This document shows, in pieces, positions 24,809 through 31,773 of a stretch of 64,000 bases of DNA. Source of the stretch: Kribbella capetownensis. GTDB lineage: Bacteria > Actinomycetota > Actinomycetes > Propionibacteriales > Kribbellaceae. The translations under genes and the position numbers were made by a program. The stretch lies in contig NZ_SJKD01000003.1 of the NCBI RefSeq assembly GCF_004331485.1, positions 124,001 through 188,000 on the forward strand, in the 5' to 3' direction. Numbering within the stretch: the first letter of the stretch is position 1; every line of letters begins with the position of its first letter. The notes below the pieces were generated by a model. The model made no database searches. It saw nothing but the letters and a program-made list of their open reading frames with translations, and was not told where the DNA came from.

Positions 24809-25152
24809 CGCCGTACCGGTTCTGCTTGCTGACGCCGTACCCGGATCCACCGGTTGATGCAGTACTCGATCGGCTGGCTGGCTGCTTGTCCGTCCACTGG
24901 CACCTTCATATCCGGCCAGCCACGAGCAACCCGCCAGCAACGCAAGCCGAATCCCCGCGGCGCCGCTCCAGATGTGCTCGATGTCGGATTGGCTACCCGC
25001 TGGCGGCTTACATCCCGCCAGCCGTGAAACAACCCGCCAGCGAGGGCCAGCCTCGGACCAGGTCCGGGCTGGCCGGTCGGGTTGCTGTAACAGTCCGGTC
25101 AGTGCTTGCGATGTCGCAGGCACAGAGCGGGGACTGGAGCAAGGGGGAGATT
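24809..25152. repeat. Palindrome-rich intergenic stretch
   Basis: No convincing gene. It holds many CGCCAGC/GCTGGCG units. GCTGGCGG (24999-25006) and CCGCCAGC (25015-25022) form a perfect 8-bp stem with an 8-nt loop, and further copies of CCCGCCAGC occur near 24929 and 25030. It could be a REP-like cluster or a structured leader of the next gene. The translations here have no recognisable protein features. Confidence 0.5.
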
Positions 25153-25479
25153 ATGCAGGCCGGCTGCAAGACCCAGGTGACGTTCTTCTCGTTCGACAAC
25201 CCGAAGGCGGATGTCGCGGTACTGGCTCAGGCGAGTCTCCGCTACGACGGGCTGGACTTGCGAGTCAGCCGCAACGACGATGGCGACGCCCAGGCCTGGG
25301 CCAGCATGACGATCCCCAGCGGTCACCTGCAGGTCAGCCTCAGCCATCTCGTGGCGCTGCTCGCCTTGGCAGAGGACACGACTCCGAACGAGATCCTGGA
25401 GCGGACCCGCAGCGAACTGGTCAGGCAGGGCTACGAGCTCAAACGCCGACCACGGCAACGGATCGAGAGGGGGCGCTGA
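25153..25479 (+). CDS. Small hypothetical protein
   Basis: 108 residues from ATG 25153, which has the strong purine run AAGGGGGAG just upstream; ATG 25111 would add 14 residues. Family not recognised. The first half looks beta-rich (CKTQVTFFSFDNPKADVAVL). The middle, SHLVALLALAEDTTPNEILERTR, looks helical, and the C-terminus is basic (KRRPRQRIERGR). It may be regulated through the palindromic stretch before it. Confidence 0.65.
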   Translation: MQAGCKTQVTFFSFDNPKADVAVLAQASLRYDGLDLRVSRNDDGDAQAWASMTIPSGHLQVSLSHLVALLALAEDTTPNEILERTRSELVRQGYELKRRPRQRIERGR

Positions 25480-25572
25480 TCCGTCAGCGCTCCACCCGTC
25501 ATCTCAGTCCCTCGGGCGGTTCGCCGTCGCGTGCGCGGGCATCCGACGAGACAACACCGAAGGCTGTCAGCA

Positions 25573-26661
25573 CTACTCCGCGATGCGGTTGCCTTTGTCG
25601 TCCCAGTGGTCGGCGACTTTCTTGCTCGGCTGCACGCGCGGCGGCTCGCCCGGCATCTTCGGGTAGTCCGGCGGGAAGTTCAGCTCCCCGCCCGGCAGTT
25701 CCTCCCACAGCCGCAGCAGCGGGTCGAGCGAGTACGCCGTCTCGTCCATGTCCGCCCACGGGTCGCCATCGGTGAGGTACTCCGGGACGGTGTGCAGGTT
25801 GAACGCCCGCGGATCGTCGACCTCGGCCAGCCGTTCCCACGTCATCGGCGTACTGACCGGCGCGCCAGGCCGCGGGCGCAGTGACCACGCACCGGCGACC
25901 GTGCGGTCGCGCAGGTTCTGGTTGAAGTCGAGGAAGACCGCCGCGTCGCCGCGCTCCTCCTTCCACCAGGCGGTGGTGACCGTGTCGTCGCGGCGCTCCA
26001 GCTCCCGCCCGAGGCCGATCGCCGCGTGCCGGACCTCGTGGAACGACCACTCCGGCCGGATCCGCACGTAGATGTGGATCCCCCGGTTGCCGCTGCTCTT
26101 CGGATACCCGCGAAGACCCAGCTCCTCGAGCAACTCCCGGGCGACGCCGGCCACCCGCCGGGCGTCGGTGAAGGTCGCCCCCGGCTGCGGGTCGAGGTCG
26201 ATCCGCAGCTCGTCCGGATGGTCGAGATCGCCCTTGCGCACCGCCCAGGGGTGGAAGGTCAGGGTGCCCATCTGGGCCGCCCAGACCGCGGCCCCGATCT
26301 CGGTCAGGCACAGCTCGTCGATCGGGCGGTCGTTCGGCGTCAGCACTCTGCAGGTCTCGAGCCAGTCCGGTGCGCCCTTCGGCAGGCGCTTGGAGTAGAA
26401 ACCGTCGCCGGTCTGCCGGCCGGTCGCGTCCACGGACAGCGTCATCCCCTCGCGCCAGCCGCCGGGCCAGCGCTCCAGCGCGACCGGACGGTCGCCCGAC
26501 GCGTGCATGAAGGCGGCACCGACGCCGACGAAGTACTCACAGACCTGGAGCTTGGTGACCTCCGGGGCCCAGTCGGTCGCCTCGTAGACGATCCGCTCCG
26601 GGCTGGAGACGCGCACTTCCCGGTCCCCGGCGGGGAGCATCACCGCTGTGGTCTTCGCCAT
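25573..26661 (-). CDS. LigD-type DNA polymerase/primase domain protein
   Basis: 362 residues. Archaeo-eukaryotic primase fold as in the LigD polymerase domain of bacterial NHEJ. The metal-binding pair lies in LRIDLDPQPG, and SSGNRGIHIYVRIRPEW is the nucleotide-binding block. It starts at ATG 26661 with AVMLPAGDREVRVSSPERIVY, the usual beginning of this family. No ligase or nuclease domain is fused, and neither Ku nor an ATP-dependent ligase is in the window. It could fill gaps during break repair together with proteins encoded elsewhere. Confidence 0.9.
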   Translation of the reverse strand: MAKTTAVMLPAGDREVRVSSPERIVYEATDWAPEVTKLQVCEYFVGVGAAFMHASGDRPVALERWPGGWREGMTLSVDATGRQTGDGFYSKRLPKGAPDWLETCRVLTPNDRPIDELCLTEIGAAVWAAQMGTLTFHPWAVRKGDLDHPDELRIDLDPQPGATFTDARRVAGVARELLEELGLRGYPKSSGNRGIHIYVRIRPEWSFHEVRHAAIGLGRELERRDDTVTTAWWKEERGDAAVFLDFNQNLRDRTVAGAWSLRPRPGAPVSTPMTWERLAEVDDPRAFNLHTVPEYLTDGDPWADMDETAYSLDPLLRLWEELPGGELNFPPDYPKMPGEPPRVQPSKKVADHWDDKGNRIAE

Positions 26662-26820
26662 GGCGAGACGGTATCGCCCGGAGCCGACCAAACCGGCGGC
26701 AGAAGGGCGGAAAGCCAACTTTTCTCCACCTCTGGCCACGCCAGGTGACCGAGCGGTAACGTTCCAGCACCTCGTTCCCGGGGCGTGAGGCTCCCGGAAC
26801 GCTGATGAAGGAGCGCGAGG

Positions 26821-28416
26821 ATGAACAGATCCGCCCTGTTCGCCGCTGCCACCGCAGTGGCGACCACTACCGCCCTCGGTCTGACCAGCGCCACCACCGC
26901 CACCGGTGCGCCGACGGCAGACCCAGTCCCCACTCCGGCCGCCGCCGTCGCCCGGGCCAAGGCCGCCATCGGTGACAATCTCGCCGTACTGCGAGCCACC
27001 GGTTCGGACGCGTTCGTCGTCCGCACGGTCCTCGTCGACCCCGACGGATCCAGCCACGTCCGGATGGATCGGACCATCGGCGGGCTCGAGGTCCTCGGCG
27101 GCGACGTCGTCGTGCACCAGGCCAAGGACGGCAGCTGGACGGGTGCCAGCCTGAGCCTGACCCGCAGCGCGAACGTCGGCCGTAGCCCGAAGGTCAGCCT
27201 CGCCACAGCCACCTCCAAGGCACTCGCCCGCGGTCAGAAGGCCGAGGGCAAACCCCCGCTGGTGATCGAGGCCCGCAAGGGCGCGCCGCGCCTGGCCTAC
27301 CTGGTCACGACCGTCGGGACCCAGCCGGACGGTACGCCGAGCCACATCACCACCACCGTGGACGCACTCACCGGCGCGAAGCTGGTCAGCGAGCAGCACA
27401 TCGAGACCGCGACCGGCGACGGCCAGAGCCTGTACTCCGGCACCGTCCCGCTCGACACGACGGCGGCAACCGGCGGTTTCACGCTGACCGACCCGGTCCG
27501 CGGCAACGGTTTCACCGCCGACGCGAACAACAAGACCGACTCGATCCTGTGCCAGCTGCTCGGCATCGGCTGCCCGACCCCGACCCGGTTCACCGACGCC
27601 GACAACCACTGGGGCACCGGTACCACCGCGAGCCGCGCCACCGCCGCCGTCGACGCGCACTACGGCGCCGCGACCACGTTCGACTACTACAAGAACGTGC
27701 ACAGCCGCAACGGCATCTTCAACAACGGCACGGGCGTCCCGAGCCGGGTGCACTACGGCACCAACTACGTGAACGCCTTCTGGGACGGCAAGCAGATGAC
27801 GTACGGCGACGGCGACGGTGTGACCGCCGGCCCGCTGGTCTCGATCGACGTGGCCGGCCACGAGATGTCCCACGGCGTCACCTCGGCGACCGCGAACCTG
27901 ACCTACTCCGGTGAGTCCGGCGGCCTGAACGAGGCGACCAGCGACATCTTCGGCACCATGGTCGAGTTCTACTCGAACAAGGCCTCCGACCCGGGTGACT
28001 ACTACATCGGCGAGGAGATCATGAAGGACCGCCCGGCGCTGCGGTACATGGACAAGCCGAGCAAGGACGGCAACTCCCCCGATTGCTGGTCCTCCGGCGT
28101 CGGCAACCTCGACGTGCACTACTCCTCCGGTATCGCGAACCACTTCGCCTACCTGCTCGCCGAGGGCAGCGGCGCCAAGACGATCGGCGGCCTGCCGCAC
28201 AACTCGCCGACCTGCGACGGTTCGACGCTGACCGGCATCGGCCACCAGAAGCTCGAGAAGATCTGGTACCGCGCGCTGACGACGTACATGACCACCGGTA
28301 CGACGTACGCCCAGGCCCGGACCGCGACGCTGAACGCGGCCACCGACCTGTACGGCGCGAGCAGCCCCGAGCGGGCGGCGGTCGCGGCGGCCTGGACCGC
28401 GGTCAGCGTCAACTGA
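26821..28416 (+). CDS. Secreted M4 (thermolysin-family) metalloprotease
   Basis: 531 residues. A signal peptide (about 1-30, ending near TATGA) and an FTP/PepSY-type propeptide (about 40-200) precede the catalytic domain. HEMSH at residues 347-351 supplies the first two zinc ligands and the catalytic Glu; Glu371 in GGLNEATSD is the third ligand. The C-terminal helical domain has the proton-donor His region SSGIANHFAYLL. Expected to be auto-processed outside the cell and to degrade protein. ATG 26821 follows GAAGGAG. It is transcribed away from the LigD-type gene. Confidence 0.95.
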   Translation: MNRSALFAAATAVATTTALGLTSATTATGAPTADPVPTPAAAVARAKAAIGDNLAVLRATGSDAFVVRTVLVDPDGSSHVRMDRTIGGLEVLGGDVVVHQAKDGSWTGASLSLTRSANVGRSPKVSLATATSKALARGQKAEGKPPLVIEARKGAPRLAYLVTTVGTQPDGTPSHITTTVDALTGAKLVSEQHIETATGDGQSLYSGTVPLDTTAATGGFTLTDPVRGNGFTADANNKTDSILCQLLGIGCPTPTRFTDADNHWGTGTTASRATAAVDAHYGAATTFDYYKNVHSRNGIFNNGTGVPSRVHYGTNYVNAFWDGKQMTYGDGDGVTAGPLVSIDVAGHEMSHGVTSATANLTYSGESGGLNEATSDIFGTMVEFYSNKASDPGDYYIGEEIMKDRPALRYMDKPSKDGNSPDCWSSGVGNLDVHYSSGIANHFAYLLAEGSGAKTIGGLPHNSPTCDGSTLTGIGHQKLEKIWYRALTTYMTTGTTYAQARTATLNAATDLYGASSPERAAVAAAWTAVSVN

Positions 28417-28421
28417 CCGCC

Positions 28422-28454
28422 GGTCATGGGGCCGGGAGCCAAGGCCCCATGACC
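28422..28454 (+). terminator. Terminator hairpin after the M4 protease gene
   Basis: GGTCATGGGGCC (28422-28433) and GGCCCCATGACC (28443-28454) pair perfectly over 12 bp with a 9-nt loop, just after the protease stop codon. Confidence 0.7.
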
Positions 28455-28487
28455 CGTCGTGCCGGAGGCACGGCAGTGTGCACTGAC

Positions 28488-28528
28488 TTCACCGGTCCTG
28501 TCCCACTGGGGCGGACAGGACCGGTGAA
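28488..28528 (+). terminator. Second, 16-bp perfect hairpin (terminator or operator)
   Basis: TTCACCGGTCCTGTCC (28488-28503) and GGACAGGACCGGTGAA (28513-28528) are perfect complements with a 9-nt loop. It may be a tandem terminator for the protease gene. It ends 16 nt before the candidate -35 box of the next gene, so it could also be a regulatory site. Confidence 0.55.
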
Positions 28529-28543
28529 CAAACGCTTTGTCCA

Positions 28544-28572
28544 TTGCCCTGCGGGGGCGACCCACCTACCGT
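28544..28572 (+). promoter_or_regulatory. Candidate promoter of the receiver/TrxR-like and cyclase operon
   Basis: TTGCCC (28544-28549), 17 nt, then TACCGT (28567-28572). The start codon at 28580 lies 7 nt after the -10 box, and there is no Shine-Dalgarno sequence, so the transcript may be leaderless. Confidence 0.4.
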
Positions 28573-28579
28573 CACAACC

Positions 28580-30319
28580 ATGGGTGGGGAGCCCGGGGGA
28601 CATTTCGGACGGCGTGAGGCCAAGCTGCGTGAAGCCAGGCCACTACTGCTGGTCGTCGACGCTGACCCGGAGCGTCTGGAACGGTGTGAAACCGAGCTGG
28701 AGCGAGGCTTCGGCGTCGACTACAGAGTCCGCGGCGAGTCGACCACGGCAGCTGCACTGACCTGCCTACAGCTCGCACACGACCTGCAGCACCGGGTTGC
28801 CGTCGTGATGGTCGACAATGCTCTGCCGGACAACGAGCGGGCCGAGATCCTGGCCGCGTCGAGGACTCTCCATCCGGACGCACGCCGTGCCCTGCTGATC
28901 GAGTGGGGTGCGTGGGCGACCCGCAGTACGGCGTCCGCGATCCTGACCGCGATGTCGGTCGGCGACATCAACTACTACGTGCTGAAGCCGTGGATCGCGC
29001 AGGACGAGCTGTTCCACCGGACGGTCGCCGAGTTCGTGCAGGAATGGTCGCGCTACGAGGTCGCGAACCTGCGTGAGGTGGTCGTGATCGCGTCCGACCA
29101 CTCGGTCCGCGGTCAGGCGGTGCGCAGTCTGCTGGCGCGCAACGGGATCCCGAGCGCGTTCCGGGTCAGCGGTTCGGTGCCGGCGAACGCTGTACTGGAG
29201 TGGATCGGTGAGCCGGATCCCGGGGACAGCGTGCTGGTGTGGATGCCGGCCGTGGGCGGCAAAGTGCTGCGCGATCCGACCGACGTGGAGATCGCCGAGG
29301 CGTGGGGCGTGTCGACGACGCTGGCCGACGGCGAGGACTCGTTCGACCTTCTCGTGATCGGGGCCGGCCCGGGCGGATTGGCAGCAGCCGTCTACGCGTC
29401 GTCCGAGGGGCTGCGCACGCTGGTCGTGGAGCGGGAGGCGATCGGCGGGCAGGCGGGGACGAGTTCGCTGATCCGCAACTATCTGGGATTCTCGCGCGGG
29501 ATCCGCGGCTCCGAACTGGCCCAACGCGGCTATCAGCAGGCGTGGGTGTTCGGAGCGCATTTCGTGCTGATGCGGTCGATCGACCGGATCGAGCAGCGGG
29601 ACGGCCATTTCGTCGCAGAGATCGGTGACGTGGGCCAGGTGACGGCCCGGGCGGTCATCCTGGCGACCGGGGTGGCGTACCGGCGGCTCGACGTACCGGA
29701 GCTGGAGCAGTTGATGGGGACGGGCGTGTACTACGGCGCCAGTGTGTCGGAGGCCCACGGTCTGAAGGATCGCGACGCGTGCGTGGTCGGTGGCGGCAAC
29801 TCGGCCGGGCAGGCGGTGCTGCATCTGGCCCGCTACTGCAAGCTCGTCACGTTGGTGATCCGGGGCAAGGATCTCGTCGCGAGCATGTCGAAGTACCTGA
29901 TCGATGCCGTCGATGCCGCGCCCAACGTGGTCGTGCGGTCCTGGAGCGAGGTCGTCGGCGGTGGCGGCGACGGGCGGCTGCAGTGGGTGACGTTGCGCGA
30001 CCGTACGTCGGGCGGCGAGGAGCGACTCGACGTCGACGGGTTGTTCGTGATGATCGGCGCCGTACCCGGCACGCACTGGCTGCCGGACGAGGTCGGCCGG
30101 GACGAGCGTGGCTTCGTACTGACCGGGTCGGACGCCGCGGCGGATCCGGGCTGGGCCGAGGACCGGCCGCCACAGCCGTACGAGACGACGATGCCCGGCG
30201 TGTTCGCGATCGGCGACGTACGCAGTGGTTCGGTGAAGCGGGTGGCGTCGGCGGTCGGTGAAGGCTCCGTGGTCGTCTCGCAGGTCCACACCCATCTCAA
30301 GGTGTCCGAGGATGCCTGA
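28580..30319 (+). CDS. Receiver domain fused to a thioredoxin-reductase-like flavoprotein
   Basis: 579 residues. Residues about 17-135 resemble a response-regulator receiver: acidic pocket VVDADPE, candidate phospho-Asp in VVMVDNALPD and the conserved Lys in YVLKPW. A linker domain follows. The FAD/NAD(P) reductase core starts near residue 258 (VIGAGPGGLAAAVYASSEG, IGGQAGTSSLIRNYLG; second Rossmann CVVGGGNSAGQAVLHLA; FAIGDVRSGSVKRVA). Thioredoxin reductases carry CxxC before the second Rossmann motif; here the site reads YYGASVSEA, and the four Cys of the protein form no CxxC. It may be a redox or flavin-dependent signalling output. ATG 28580; it overlaps the cyclase gene by 8 nt. Confidence 0.85.
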   Translation: MGGEPGGHFGRREAKLREARPLLLVVDADPERLERCETELERGFGVDYRVRGESTTAAALTCLQLAHDLQHRVAVVMVDNALPDNERAEILAASRTLHPDARRALLIEWGAWATRSTASAILTAMSVGDINYYVLKPWIAQDELFHRTVAEFVQEWSRYEVANLREVVVIASDHSVRGQAVRSLLARNGIPSAFRVSGSVPANAVLEWIGEPDPGDSVLVWMPAVGGKVLRDPTDVEIAEAWGVSTTLADGEDSFDLLVIGAGPGGLAAAVYASSEGLRTLVVEREAIGGQAGTSSLIRNYLGFSRGIRGSELAQRGYQQAWVFGAHFVLMRSIDRIEQRDGHFVAEIGDVGQVTARAVILATGVAYRRLDVPELEQLMGTGVYYGASVSEAHGLKDRDACVVGGGNSAGQAVLHLARYCKLVTLVIRGKDLVASMSKYLIDAVDAAPNVVVRSWSEVVGGGGDGRLQWVTLRDRTSGGEERLDVDGLFVMIGAVPGTHWLPDEVGRDERGFVLTGSDAAADPGWAEDRPPQPYETTMPGVFAIGDVRSGSVKRVASAVGEGSVVVSQVHTHLKVSEDA

Positions 30320-31691
30320 ACGGCGGTTCGTCTACACCCCGGCGATGGTTGTCCTGACCGCGCTGGTCCTGCTGGTGCCGTTGGCCGGGTTGTTCCTCCT
30401 GGTCCAGAGACCGCGGTTGGATGTGCACTGGGAGCACCATCCGTCGCATTTCTGGCTGGTGCTGATCACCGCGGTGCTGAGCGCCGTACTGGCGTACCTC
30501 ACGGGCGCGGCGGCGCTGCGGCGAGGCGATCCGCGGGTTCTGCTGGTGTCGCTGGCGTTCTTGTCGTCCGCCGGATTCCTCGGGTTGCACGCCTTGGCGA
30601 CGCCGAAGATCCTGCTGGACACACCGAACGCGGGTTTCACCCTCGCGACGCCCATCGGGGTCGCCGTCGCGTCGATCTTCGCAGTCCTGTCGAGCCTGAA
30701 CATGTCCGGCGAGCGGGTGACGGCCTGGGTCCGGCGGGGGCGGATCCTGCGTGCTGCGCTGCTGACGCTGATGGCGTTGTGGGCGGTGGCTTCGATCCTG
30801 CGCCTGCCTCCGTTGCACGACACCGCCGTACCGGAGGTTGCCGATGGCATCCTCACTGCTCTCGCCGTACCGGCCGTGCTGTTGTACGCGGTCGCGGCCG
30901 CCCGCTACCTGCACCTTTGGTGGCGGAAGCCGTCGTTGATGCTGCTGTCGATGATCGCCGCGTTCATCCTGCTCGCCGAGGCGATGGTCGCGATGGTGTT
31001 CGCGACGAACTGGGCGCTGTCGTGGTGGGAGTGGCACGTGCTGATGCTGGCCGCGTTCGTGCTGGTGGTCGCCGGCGTCCGGATCCAGTGGTACGAGGAG
31101 CGGTTCGCCGATCTGTACCTCGACGACACCGTGTCCGGCCGGCGCGAGTTGAGCGTGCTGTTCGCGGACCTGCAGGGATTCACCACGTTCTCGGAGAACC
31201 ACGACCCGGCCGAGGTCACCACGATGCTGAACACCTACTTCCAGGTCGTCGTACCTCCCGTCGTACGACGTCATGGCGGTGACGTCGACCGGATCATCGG
31301 CGACGCGCTGATGGTGACCTTCAACAAACGCGGCAACCAGCCCGATCACGCGGCCCGGGCGGCCGCGGCCGGGTTGGCACTGCAGGAGGCCGCGGCGGCG
31401 GTGCAGGCGGCGCACCCGAACTGGCCGCGGTTCCGGGTCGGGATCAACAGCGGGATCGCCTCGGTCAGCCTGCTCGGTACCGAGGGCGGCCGGACCCACA
31501 CGGTCATCGGCGACACGGTGAACGTCGCCTCGCGGATCGAGGGCAAGGCACCGGGCGGCGGGGTCGCCATCGGCCCGGCTACGAAGGCGATGTTGCCCGA
31601 TGCGGTGACGCAGTCCCTGGGCCTGGTCGACCTGAAAGGCAAGGCCGAACCGGTCGAGGTTCACCAGCTGCTGGCACTGTCCGGCGAATGA
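30312..31691 (+). CDS. Membrane-bound class III adenylate/guanylate cyclase
   Basis: 459 residues. Seven or so transmembrane helices fill residues 10-260. The cyclase homology domain follows (about 275-455): metal Asp286 in LFADLQGFTTFSE, second metal Asp near 331 in RIIGDALMVTF, and transition-state residues in GDTVNVASRIEGKA. The position usually held by the substrate-selecting Lys before IGD is Arg, so nucleotide choice (ATP or GTP) is uncertain. The ATG lies inside the end of the receiver/TrxR-like gene, so both products are probably made together and may share a signal path. Confidence 0.9.
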   Translation: MPERRFVYTPAMVVLTALVLLVPLAGLFLLVQRPRLDVHWEHHPSHFWLVLITAVLSAVLAYLTGAAALRRGDPRVLLVSLAFLSSAGFLGLHALATPKILLDTPNAGFTLATPIGVAVASIFAVLSSLNMSGERVTAWVRRGRILRAALLTLMALWAVASILRLPPLHDTAVPEVADGILTALAVPAVLLYAVAAARYLHLWWRKPSLMLLSMIAAFILLAEAMVAMVFATNWALSWWEWHVLMLAAFVLVVAGVRIQWYEERFADLYLDDTVSGRRELSVLFADLQGFTTFSENHDPAEVTTMLNTYFQVVVPPVVRRHGGDVDRIIGDALMVTFNKRGNQPDHAARAAAAGLALQEAAAAVQAAHPNWPRFRVGINSGIASVSLLGTEGGRTHTVIGDTVNVASRIEGKAPGGGVAIGPATKAMLPDAVTQSLGLVDLKGKAEPVEVHQLLALSGE

Positions 31692-31773
31692 TCACCCCTG
31701 CCTTCAGGGGCCGCACCTGGTGTTCACGTGTTGGACCTTGGCGGCGACTGGTCCGGGTGTGAGAATCCGGCTC

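Noticed and set aside
28561..28590. ACCCACC ... GGGTGGG as a third copy of the dispersed repeat
   Set aside because: Only the short G/C block is shared; flanks do not align and part of it lies in the coding start.
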